Source: Kiritimatiellota bacterium
GTDB lineage: Bacteria > Verrucomicrobiota > Kiritimatiellia > JAAZAB01
Direction: 5' to 3'
Length of the DNA: 15,862 nt
Assembly: GCA_008636095.1 (NCBI GenBank)
Contig: VSJD01000129.1
Location: 1 to 15,862 of the forward strand
Positions 6,534 to 13,094 of the stretch are shown piece after piece. A model generated the notes under the pieces. The model saw nothing but the letters and a program-made list of their open reading frames with translations. It made no database searches and was not told where the DNA came from. The position numbers were made by a program, and so were the translations under genes. Position 1 is the first letter of the stretch; each line of letters begins with the position of its first letter.

Positions 6534-8126
6534 ATGAAAAATCGAAAATCGAAAACCTGCCCGCAGTGCTTCCGGCCCAGCCGATGCAGGCGGGTCGAAA
6601 ATCGAAAATCAGCCCGGTTTATGGCGGTTGATCTGGGCGCCTCGGGCGGCAAGTGTTTTGCCGGGATATTTGATAACGGCGCCTTCTCCATGCGCGAGGT
6701 TCACCGGTTTGCCTATGAATGTATTTCCTTTCATTTGCCCGACTGCGCGGGCCAGCCCGTGGAGCGTATGGTTTGGGACGATACGCTCATCTATGCTCAT
6801 ATCCTGACCGGCCTGCGCGCGTACCGGCGCGATGTAGGGAAAAGCCTCGATGCCATCGGCATTGATACCTGGGGCGCGGATGGTCAGTTTATCACCGCCG
6901 ACGGTGACATGCTTGGCAAGGTCTATGCCTATCGCGATCACCGCCTGGATACAATGATCGCGCAAGTCAAGGCGCGCATCCCGGCCGAGCGGATTTACGC
7001 CATTACCGGCATCCATTTTCAGCCGTTCAATGTAAGTAACCAAATCCTCTGGTTTATGCAGCACCGGAAACACCTGCTGCTGTCCAAATGCCGGTATGTG
7101 CCGATCCCATCGCTCTTTTATTATTACCTGGGCGGTATCATCAAGGTGGATTCGTCCTGGGCCAGCATTACCCAGTTGATGGACGCCAAGTCGAAAACCT
7201 GGAGCGGCGAGATTCTGGACAAGCTCGGCATCCCGCCGGAGGTCCTGCCGGAGATTGTAGCGCCCGGCACGGTGATCGGTAAACTTCAGGAAAAAATCGC
7301 GGAAGCGATTGGTTTGAACGCGGCCAGCCTGGTTGCCGTCGGTGCCCACGATACCGCCAGTGCCTTTGCCGCCGCGCCGGTGGATGATCCGCGCGAGGCG
7401 CTGATCATCAGCTCGGGCACGTGGTCGCTGGTGGGCAAGCTGGTACCGGAGCCGATTACGACGCCGCGTGCCCTGGCGGCCAATCTCAGCAACGAGGGCG
7501 GGATCGGTAACATCCGCCTCCTGAAAAACTGCATGGGTGGCTGGCTGGTGCATGAACTGCGGCGCACCTGGCGCGATGCCGACGGCAAGGAAACGGAATG
7601 GGCGGAGCTGTACTCTCAGGCGCAGGCAGCGGAGCCATTTGCGGCTTTTATGGATCCGGATGATCCCGGCTTCTACAATCCGGCCAACATGGAAAAGGCA
7701 TTTGTTCAATATTGCCGGAAGACCGGACAACGTGCGCCGACGACCCGTGGCGGCCTGGTGCGCATGGCCTATGAGAGCCTGGCGCTCAAGTACCGGATGA
7801 TCAACGAGGATATTTCCGCCGTGTGTGGTCAGAAGACCCGCCAGGTGCATATCGTGGGCGGCGGCTCGCAGAACGAATTGCTCAACCAATTTACCGCTGA
7901 TGCCCTGGGCCTGCGCGTGGTGGCCGGTCCCGTGGAAGCCACGGCCGTGGGTAATATAATGGTGCAGGCCATGGGCCTGGGTGTTATCCATTCCCTGCGC
8001 GACGCCCTGCCGATCATCAAACAGGCTTTTCCAATCCGAGAATTCAAGCCGGTCAATACCGCCGCCTGGGATCAGGCCTACGCCCGCTTCCGGAAGCTGG
8101 TGCCACCCCGACCTTCCTTGGATTGA
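6534..8126 (+). CDS. rhaB: Rhamnulokinase (FGGY carbohydrate kinase family)
   Basis: FGGY kinase of 530 residues from ATG 6534, or 501 from ATG 6621. It matches RhaB along its length: AVDLGASGGK (phosphate loop), GIDTWGADGQFI, VYAYRDHR, GAHDTASAF with the catalytic base at Asp273 (Asp244 from the second start), ISSGTWSLVGK, AANLSNEGG, LKNCMGGWLV, HIVGGGSQNELLNQFTADALGLRVVAGPVEATAVGN. RhaB phosphorylates L-rhamnulose at C1, giving the substrate of a class II aldolase such as the one at 2098; a close ketose is possible. Start choice is unclear: neither ATG has a good ribosome site. Homologues usually have a few residues before the AVDLG strand, so the SARFM segment looks native. Residues 1-26 are encoded by repeat DNA (6542-6608) that probably replaced or displaced the original start. 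The ATGCG/CGCAT hairpin at 6518-6530 lies just upstream of ATG 6534. Confidence 0.88.
   Translation: MKNRKSKTCPQCFRPSRCRRVENRKSARFMAVDLGASGGKCFAGIFDNGAFSMREVHRFAYECISFHLPDCAGQPVERMVWDDTLIYAHILTGLRAYRRDVGKSLDAIGIDTWGADGQFITADGDMLGKVYAYRDHRLDTMIAQVKARIPAERIYAITGIHFQPFNVSNQILWFMQHRKHLLLSKCRYVPIPSLFYYYLGGIIKVDSSWASITQLMDAKSKTWSGEILDKLGIPPEVLPEIVAPGTVIGKLQEKIAEAIGLNAASLVAVGAHDTASAFAAAPVDDPREALIISSGTWSLVGKLVPEPITTPRALAANLSNEGGIGNIRLLKNCMGGWLVHELRRTWRDADGKETEWAELYSQAQAAEPFAAFMDPDDPGFYNPANMEKAFVQYCRKTGQRAPTTRGGLVRMAYESLALKYRMINEDISAVCGQKTRQVHIVGGGSQNELLNQFTADALGLRVVAGPVEATAVGNIMVQAMGLGVIHSLRDALPIIKQAFPIREFKPVNTAAWDQAYARFRKLVPPRPSLD
6542..6608. repeat. Hairpin module flanked by 14-bp direct repeats
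   Basis: A 39-base centre (6556-6594) has imperfect inverted ends (CCTGCCCGCA and TGCAGGCGGG; 8 of 10 positions pair). It is flanked on both sides by the identical 14-mer TCGAAAATCGAAAA (6542-6555 and 6595-6608), itself two TCGAAAA heptads. The arrangement resembles an inserted palindromic element with target duplication, or a heptad array split by an insert. It is free of stop codons in the kinase frame. Confidence 0.7.
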
Positions 8127-8154
8127 CAAGTGACAAAACAAAAGGGAACGAACT

Positions 8155-9201
8155 ATGGAAAAAAGGGCATGTGGGAAGGCGTCATTGGAGTTGGCGGTGA
8201 TGGGGATCGGGTGTTGGTCATTTGGCGGCGGCGCATACTGGGGCGCGCAAAATCAGAAGGATGTCGAGGCCGTGGTCAAAACTGCCTTGGATGCCGGGTG
8301 CAATTACTTCGATACGGCCGAGATGTATAACAACGGCGAAAGCGAACGGTCCCTGGGCAAGGCGTTGGGACGGCGACGGGCCGAAGCAGTTATCTGCACC
8401 AAGACCGGGCCGCAGAATGCGCATCGCGCCGATCTGCGACGAAAATGCGACGAGGCCCTGGGTCGACTCGGCTCCGATTATATCGACATCTTTATGATCC
8501 ATTGGCCATTGGATCGTCCATCCACCCGCCAACACACGTCCGATCCGGCCGTCTTAAAACGTCCGCCCACGGCGGACGAGGCGTTCGGTGCGTTGATGGA
8601 GTTGCGTGCGGAAGGAAAAATCCGGCATATCGGCGTCAGCAATTTCGGCGTTCAACAGTTGACGGAAGCCCTGGCCACGGGCGCCGATATTGCTGTGAAT
8701 CAGCTCGCCTACAACCTGCTGGCGCGCGCAATCGAAGATCGCATCGCGCCGTTATGCCTTGAGCGGGGCGTGGGGATTATTGGTTATATGCCGCTTATGC
8801 AGGGCTTGCTGTCGGATAAAGTCTCTACTTTGGATGACATGTCGCCCGAACGTACCCGGACGCGCCACTTTTCAAGCCGCCGGGCCGGTGTCCGGCATGG
8901 AGAACCCGGTTTTGAGGCGGAAACCATGAACGCGATCGAGGCCATCCGGCTAATCGCGCGCGACGCGAACCTGTCCGTCAGCCGTCTGGCCATTGCCTGG
9001 GCGGCGGCCAATCCGGCCGTGACGTGCGTGCTGGCCGGTGCGCGGAACAGTCAACAGGTTCAGGATAATATCCGGGGCGCCGATATCCGGTTGTCCGATC
9101 CGATCCTGAGGGCGCTGGATGCGGCCACCCGTCCGTTGATGGAAAAATGGGGGCCCAGTCCGGACTTATGGCAGAACGCCGCCAATAACCGGATCGAGTA
9201 G
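8155..9201 (+). CDS. Aldo/keto reductase family protein
   Basis: A 348-residue TIM-barrel oxidoreductase. The AKR tetrad is seen as Asp53 and Tyr58 (FDTAEMYNNGESE), Lys83 (ICTKTG) and His116 (MIHWPLD). GKIRHIGVSNFG, the NQLAYNLL strand, the IIGYMPLMQGLL strand and the VLAGARNSQQVQDNI cofactor-phosphate region follow in the normal order. The C-terminal tail, about 20 residues after the last helix, is slightly long. AKRs of this type reduce aldehydes or oxidise sugar alcohols with NADP(H). In this position, 28 bases after the kinase, lactaldehyde formed by the aldolase or a sugar aldehyde is a reasonable but unproven substrate. AAAAGGGAA stands about 6 bases before the ATG. It is the last gene of the first operon, converging on exonuclease III with 36 bases between stops. 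Cytoplasmic. Confidence 0.9.
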   Translation: MEKRACGKASLELAVMGIGCWSFGGGAYWGAQNQKDVEAVVKTALDAGCNYFDTAEMYNNGESERSLGKALGRRRAEAVICTKTGPQNAHRADLRRKCDEALGRLGSDYIDIFMIHWPLDRPSTRQHTSDPAVLKRPPTADEAFGALMELRAEGKIRHIGVSNFGVQQLTEALATGADIAVNQLAYNLLARAIEDRIAPLCLERGVGIIGYMPLMQGLLSDKVSTLDDMSPERTRTRHFSSRRAGVRHGEPGFEAETMNAIEAIRLIARDANLSVSRLAIAWAAANPAVTCVLAGARNSQQVQDNIRGADIRLSDPILRALDAATRPLMEKWGPSPDLWQNAANNRIE

Positions 9202-9205
9202 GGAG

Positions 9206-9229
9206 CACAACCTGTCTTGTCCGGCTGTG
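9206..9229 (-). terminator. Possible hairpin between convergent genes
   Basis: In the 36-base gap, the minus strand carries CACAGCC, a 10-base loop, then GGTTGTG. This is a 7-bp stem with one G-U wobble, 8 bases after the exonuclease stop codon. No T-run follows, so it is at best a weak terminator or an mRNA 3'-end stem. Confidence 0.3.
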
Positions 9230-9237
9230 GTCTGTTA

Positions 9238-10011
9238 CTACACCTCAAATTCTGCCACCAGCACAGTATGGTCTGAGGCCTGGGGCTTGAGGCGCGGGGC
9301 CAAATCAATGTAGCTGGCCAAAGACTTTGCGGCCAACGGTTGCGTTGCCAGGATGTGGTCAACCCGCCAGCCCATGTTGCGCTTGACCGCGTTCACGGTA
9401 CGGTAATCGAAGAAGGTGTATTGTCCGCCTTCCGGATGATATTTCCGAAAAACGTCCTCAAAGCCCCATGCCTTGGTGTGTTCAAATGCTTTGCGCACGG
9501 CCTGGTGGTAGCAAACATGATTTGCCTGCTGGTCCGCGTTGTGGATATCTTTGGCCTCCGGGGCCACGTTGAGGTCGCCGACCCAGGCCAGTAACGTCTT
9601 GGGCGTGAAATGCCGGTCAAACCATTTCCGCAACCGCTCGAACCACTGGAGCTTGTATTGATACATTTCGTGCTCGATGGCGCGGCCCTGCGGGACGTAG
9701 GTGTTGACCACCTGGACGGGGCCGAATCTGGCCGCGACTAAACGGGTTTCGTCCGGCGATAGGCCGTCATCCAGACCGAACTGCACGTGGGTGGGTTTAA
9801 CCTTGGAAAGAATCGCCACGCCGTTATACGATTTCTCGCCCCGGAAAACGACTTGGTAGCCGGCAGCCGTGATCTCTGCCGCCGGGAAATCCTGGTCCTG
9901 AACCTTGGTTTCCTGGAGACACAGGACATCCGGCTTGTTGCCGGCCAGCCAGGCGCTAATGGCCGTCATCCGCGAGCGTATCGAATTGACATTGAACGTG
10001 GCGATTTTCAT
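9238..10011 (-). CDS. xthA: Exodeoxyribonuclease III (AP endonuclease, EEP superfamily)
   Basis: A 257-residue protein. The start at 10011 is chosen because MKIATFNVNSIRSR is the family's usual N-terminus; an upstream in-frame ATG at 10050 would add 13 residues unlike the family. Catalytic and metal residues are visible: Glu34 (LQETK), Tyr105 (NTYVPQG), Asp146 and Asn148 (GDLNVAP), Asp218 (WRVDHI), Asp247-His248 (SDHTVL). Length and motif order match ExoIII, which incises DNA at abasic sites and removes 3' blocking groups during base excision repair. It is the only housekeeping-type gene in the window and is transcribed against the catabolic genes, apparently from its own promoter in the 201-base spacer 10012-10212; it probably has no pathway link to its neighbours. 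Confidence 0.95.
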   Translation of the reverse strand: MKIATFNVNSIRSRMTAISAWLAGNKPDVLCLQETKVQDQDFPAAEITAAGYQVVFRGEKSYNGVAILSKVKPTHVQFGLDDGLSPDETRLVAARFGPVQVVNTYVPQGRAIEHEMYQYKLQWFERLRKWFDRHFTPKTLLAWVGDLNVAPEAKDIHNADQQANHVCYHQAVRKAFEHTKAWGFEDVFRKYHPEGGQYTFFDYRTVNAVKRNMGWRVDHILATQPLAAKSLASYIDLAPRLKPQASDHTVLVAEFEV

Positions 10012-10035
10012 GATGATGGCGTAATACCTGCATGT

Positions 10036-10047
10036 CACGCTAGCGTG
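10036..10047. promoter_or_regulatory. Perfect 12-bp palindrome upstream of xthA
   Basis: CACGCTAGCGTG reads the same on both strands and lies 25 bases upstream of the exonuclease start on the minus strand. It could be an operator for a dimeric regulator or a hairpin in the xthA leader. The sequence does not distinguish these. Confidence 0.4.
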
Positions 10048-10098
10048 CAATATTTAAGTTGTATGATGATGGAATCCGACCAAGGCTGGCAAGCTTTA

Positions 10099-10140
10099 TT
10101 AATCGAACGACAATTAGTCGAACACAATTAGTCGAAGCCA
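10099..10140 (+). repeat. Heptad array H: six units forming 14-bp repeats
   Basis: Six consecutive 7-base words, among them ATTAGTC twice, each followed by a GAA-starting word (GAACACA, GAAGCCA). This makes a 14-bp higher-order period. The next seven bases (10141-10147) are GTTGACA, whose last six form the -35 box of the promoter that follows, so the array runs directly into the promoter. Confidence 0.7.
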
Positions 10141-10141
10141 G

Positions 10142-10169
10142 TTGACATTCCGTAGAAATGTAATAAATT
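10142..10169 (+). promoter_or_regulatory. Sigma-70-like promoter for the second operon
   Basis: A perfect -35 hexamer TTGACA (10142-10147), a 16-base spacer, then TAAATT (10164-10169), 4 of 6 matches to the -10 consensus. Transcription would begin near 10176 and lead into the oxidoreductase gene at 10213. This is the best promoter in the window. Confidence 0.6.
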
Positions 10170-10178
10170 AGCCCCTTG

Positions 10179-10198
10179 TTCGTTTGCCACCTAACGAA
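10179..10198. promoter_or_regulatory. Candidate operator: TTCGTT-N8-AACGAA
   Basis: A perfect 6-bp inverted repeat with an 8-base centre lies just after the predicted transcription start and just before the AAAGGA ribosome site (10203-10208). The position suits a repressor operator, or a small hairpin in the leader. No regulator gene is in the window to match it with. Confidence 0.45.
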
Positions 10199-10212
10199 GC
10201 CAAAAGGAAGCC

Positions 10213-11475
10213 ATGAAAACGATTGATGTCACCATTGTCGGCGGCGGCATGATCACGCACGACCTGATTCTGCCGTCCATCTATCAGCTCCAGCGCACGG
10301 GCGTGGTGGGCAAGATCAGCATTTGTGCGCTCAACACGCCGCCTCTGAAAACGCTCAAGGAATCACCGGAAATCTGCCAGGCATTTCCGGGACAGAGTTT
10401 TACCCCTTATCCGGCCCTCACCGAAACACCGGACAGAAATTTCCCGGATCTCTTCAAGCAGGTTCTGGCCAAGATGCCGCCCCGTCAGGCCGTGGTGGTG
10501 GCCATGCCGGACCAGTTCCATTACGCGGTGGTCAAGGAGGCTTTGCTGGCCAATCAGAACGTGCTGTGCGTGAAGCCCCTGGTGCTCAAGCACGAGCAAG
10601 CCGTGGAAATCGAAAAATCGGCATTTGAACGGGGCCTGTTTGTGGGTGTCGAGTATCATAAGCGGTTTGATCGCCGCTCGCTGATTGCCAAGCGGCAGTA
10701 TGGCCTCGGCCATTTCGGCGAGTTCGTCATGGGCGAAGCCAAGATGATCGAACCCTATTACTACCGGTTTTCCAATTTCCAGAACTGGTTCACGGTGGAT
10801 AAAACCGATCCTTTCGTTTATGTCGGTTGCCACTACGTGGACTTGGTGTTTTTTATCACCGGCCTGAAGCCGGTCGAGGTGTCCGTGGCGGGTGTCAAGG
10901 GCAAGTTTCCGAACGGCAACGAGGGCTATCTCTGGGCCAACGGTCGCGTGCGCTTTGAAAATGATGCAATTCTTTCGGTAACCGACGGTCTGGGCTACCC
11001 GGACGACGGCGCCGGCAGTAACGAGCAGTGCCTGACCATGTTCTGCGAGGGCAAGGGCAAGACCGGTATGATCATGCATGACGACCAGTTCCGCGGCGTG
11101 GTGCACAGCTACCTGGAGGGCATCGGCTGTGCCTCTTCGCATTACAATTACATCAACCCTGATTTTTACCGGCTGGTGCCGTGGGAAGGCGAGGGTTTTA
11201 AGCCGATCGGGTACGGGTTCGATTCGGTGGCCGCCACGATCAACACCATCCACCGCATGGAAAATGAGGTGGCGGGCCTGGGCGACGTTCCGTCCCTGGC
11301 CAAGCGGCGCGAGATCATCCAGGCGGTTGATCGCAAGGGCCTTATTGCGACACCGGCCAACAGCTCCATCAACGAACTTGTTGTGGAAGCTGCCCGGATA
11401 TCTATCCTCCACGACGGCGACCGGGTCCGTATTCTGTATGGCGCCAAGCCGCATGTGGAATTATGTCGAGGGTAG
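10213..11475 (+). CDS. Gfo/Idh/MocA family oxidoreductase with altered EKP motif
   Basis: A 420-residue protein. The N-terminal Rossmann domain starts VTIVGGGMITHDLILPS (6-22), and QAVVVAMPDQFHY (92-104) is the conserved strand and loop before the motif normally read EKP. Here that motif is CVKP (119-122), so the usual Glu is replaced by Val while Lys121-Pro122 stay. GVEYHKRFD (145-153) and VGCHYVDLVFF (204-214) correspond to the active-site strand and the conserved histidine/aspartate of the C-terminal domain. A long tail with NTIHRMENEVAGLG and ELVVEAARISI closes the protein. It is the first gene behind the TTGACA promoter, with AAAGGA 4 bases before the ATG. It is probably a sugar or cyclitol dehydrogenase or aldose-type oxidoreductase; substrate unknown. 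Confidence 0.85.
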   Translation: MKTIDVTIVGGGMITHDLILPSIYQLQRTGVVGKISICALNTPPLKTLKESPEICQAFPGQSFTPYPALTETPDRNFPDLFKQVLAKMPPRQAVVVAMPDQFHYAVVKEALLANQNVLCVKPLVLKHEQAVEIEKSAFERGLFVGVEYHKRFDRRSLIAKRQYGLGHFGEFVMGEAKMIEPYYYRFSNFQNWFTVDKTDPFVYVGCHYVDLVFFITGLKPVEVSVAGVKGKFPNGNEGYLWANGRVRFENDAILSVTDGLGYPDDGAGSNEQCLTMFCEGKGKTGMIMHDDQFRGVVHSYLEGIGCASSHYNYINPDFYRLVPWEGEGFKPIGYGFDSVAATINTIHRMENEVAGLGDVPSLAKRREIIQAVDRKGLIATPANSSINELVVEAARISILHDGDRVRILYGAKPHVELCRG

Positions 11476-11528
11476 GAGAGGTTGCCTGCCAATGCTTGGG
11501 GAAGCAGAACCGCAGTCCCAGTAAACGC

Positions 11529-11563
11529 CGAACATCCAACATCGAACGTCCAATGTCGAATGC
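11529..11563 (+). repeat. Heptad array I: five CGAACAT-type units
   Basis: Five consecutive 7-base words alternating CGAA and CCAA starts (CGAACAT, CCAACAT, CGAACGT and so on), directly before the aminotransferase ribosome site. CCAACATCGAA (11536-11546) recurs exactly at 6468-6478. The words also resemble the arm AACATTCCAACATTC of the palindrome at 13798-13833. Confidence 0.8.
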
Positions 11564-11584
11564 TAATAGAAAGGATATGTTCCT

Positions 11585-12952
11585 ATGGCCACGTATGATT
11601 TAACGCCCGTCAGCGTTCCGAAGGTTAACACCAAATACCGCACGATCAAGACCAGCATACCGGTGCCGCAGTCCCTGCCGATTTTTAAAAAACTGCAACA
11701 GTCGGAGCCCCGCTCAATGTCCGGTCAGCCCCCGATCATCTGGCATAAGGCCGATAATTTTATCGTCAGCGACAAATGGGGCAACCGCTGGATTGACTGG
11801 TCCTCGGGTGTGCTGATTGCCAATGCCGGCCACGGTCGCAAGGAAATTGCCATGGCGCTCAAGGACGAGATCGAGCAGGGCCTGCTGGCCTCCTACGTAT
11901 TCGTGCACGAGAAGCGGGCGGAACTGACAACGATGCTGCAGGCGCTCTCACCGGACCCGAAGAACTACAGCGTGTTCCTGCTCAGCACCGGCAGTGAAGC
12001 TACCGAAAACTGCATCAAGATGGCCAAGACCTACGCCGTGGAAAAATACGGGATGCAGAAGCGTTATATCATTTCCTTCCAGAACGCGTTCCACGGCCGC
12101 ACCATGGGCGCGCAACTGGCCGGCGGCATGCCGCGACTGAAAAAGTGGTTGGGACGGTTGGACCCCTCCTTTGTGCAAGTGCCGTTCCCGGACGGCTACA
12201 AGAACGAGGATACCTCGTTCGACCTGTTTGTTAAAACGCTTAAAAATAAGGGCGTCATCTTCAAGGATATCGCGGGCGTGATCACCGAAAGTTATCAGGG
12301 CGTCGGCCCCGACTTCCTGCCGGTGAAATATGCCAAAAAAATGGAGGCGTTCTGCCGCGAGCATGACATTATTATGACCTTTGACGAAGTGCAGGCGGGT
12401 TTCGGGCGCACCGGCAAAATGTTTTGCTACGAGCATTACGGTGTCAAACCAGACCTGATTGCCTGCGGCAAGGGCATTTCCTCATCCCTGCCCATTGCGG
12501 CGGTGATCGGGCGGAAAGACATTCAGGGGCTGTATGCGCCCGGATCCATGACCTCCACGCATTCCGGATCGCCCTTGCCGGTGGTGGCGGCGATTGCCAA
12601 CCTGAAACTCATTCAGAAAGAACGCCTGGTGGCCAAGGCCGCCAAGTTGGGTGAAATCCTGATGCCGGAAGTGCATCGCATCCGGAAAAAATATCCGTCC
12701 GTACTGGGTTGTGCGCAGGGCAAAGGCCTGGTAGCTGGTATCCAGGTGGTTAAGCCGGGGACGAAAGAGCCCGATGCGGTTCTGGCAACGAAGATTAATG
12801 TGGCCTGTTTGCAGAAGGGTCTGCTCATGTTTGCGCCGGTCGGGGTTGGCGGCGAATGCCTGAAGATCGCCCCGCCGCTGACGATCACCGAGGATGCCCT
12901 GCGCGAATCGCTCCAGGTGTTCGAGGAAGCGATTGATGAAACAATTAAGTGA
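11585..12952 (+). CDS. Class III (PLP-dependent) aminotransferase
   Basis: A 455-residue fold-type I enzyme. Features in order: DKWGNRWIDWSSGVLIANAGHG (63-84), the STGSEAT phosphate-binding loop (134-140), FHGRTMGAQ (169-177) with the aromatic/His stacking region, the TFDEVQAGFGRTG motif (265-277) with Asp267 for the pyridine nitrogen, and the PLP-binding Lys296 in IACGKGISSSLP. The THSGSPLPVVAA segment and the GLV..IQVV strand complete the C-terminal side. It is close to the 4-aminobutyrate/ornithine type (GabT-like) and moves an amino group from an omega-amine or amino acid to a 2-oxo acid or aldehyde. In a sugar locus it might act on an amino- or keto-sugar derivative; the family does not settle this. 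AAAGGA lies 9 bases before the ATG. Confidence 0.9.
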   Translation: MATYDLTPVSVPKVNTKYRTIKTSIPVPQSLPIFKKLQQSEPRSMSGQPPIIWHKADNFIVSDKWGNRWIDWSSGVLIANAGHGRKEIAMALKDEIEQGLLASYVFVHEKRAELTTMLQALSPDPKNYSVFLLSTGSEATENCIKMAKTYAVEKYGMQKRYIISFQNAFHGRTMGAQLAGGMPRLKKWLGRLDPSFVQVPFPDGYKNEDTSFDLFVKTLKNKGVIFKDIAGVITESYQGVGPDFLPVKYAKKMEAFCREHDIIMTFDEVQAGFGRTGKMFCYEHYGVKPDLIACGKGISSSLPIAAVIGRKDIQGLYAPGSMTSTHSGSPLPVVAAIANLKLIQKERLVAKAAKLGEILMPEVHRIRKKYPSVLGCAQGKGLVAGIQVVKPGTKEPDAVLATKINVACLQKGLLMFAPVGVGGECLKIAPPLTITEDALRESLQVFEEAIDETIK

Positions 12953-13067
12953 TTGAGCGATTTAGAACCGTTGGAAGACGTTCTTGGTTCTTTGTTAAGC
13001 AGGAACGACGAACGAAGAACGACGAACCTGTAACAATCCGCTTCAATCATAAAATCAATCAATCACA
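12948..13067. repeat. Nested inverted repeats with heptad array J
   Basis: Outer arms 12948-12963 and 13052-13067 agree at 13 of 16 positions (AGTGATTGAGCGATTT against the complement of AAATCAATCAATCACA). The left arm covers the aminotransferase stop codon. Inner arms 12980-12997 and 13003-13020 agree at 14 of 18 with a 5-base loop. The right inner arm is the start of four GAACGAC-type heptads (13003-13030) and the left is of TTCTTGG/TTCTTTG type. It fills the 142-base spacer and could form a long RNA hairpin. No T-run follows. Confidence 0.75.
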
Positions 13068-13094
13068 AAGTCACTCAATATTATAAGGTGTGCA

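Noticed and set aside
6609-8141. Long open frame (510 codons) on the minus strand
   Set aside because: It is antisense to the rhamnulokinase, whose motifs are unmistakable. Its own translation is His/Arg/Gly-rich with no family pattern, as expected from a GC-rich shadow.
2098-9201. Bacterial microcompartment locus for fucose/rhamnose
   Set aside because: The aldolase and kinase would suit it, but no shell protein, CoA-acylating aldehyde dehydrogenase or encapsulation peptide is visible in the window.
10363-11454. Minus-strand open frame of 363 codons
   Set aside because: Antisense shadow of the Gfo/Idh/MocA gene at 10213; no recognisable motif or ribosome site.
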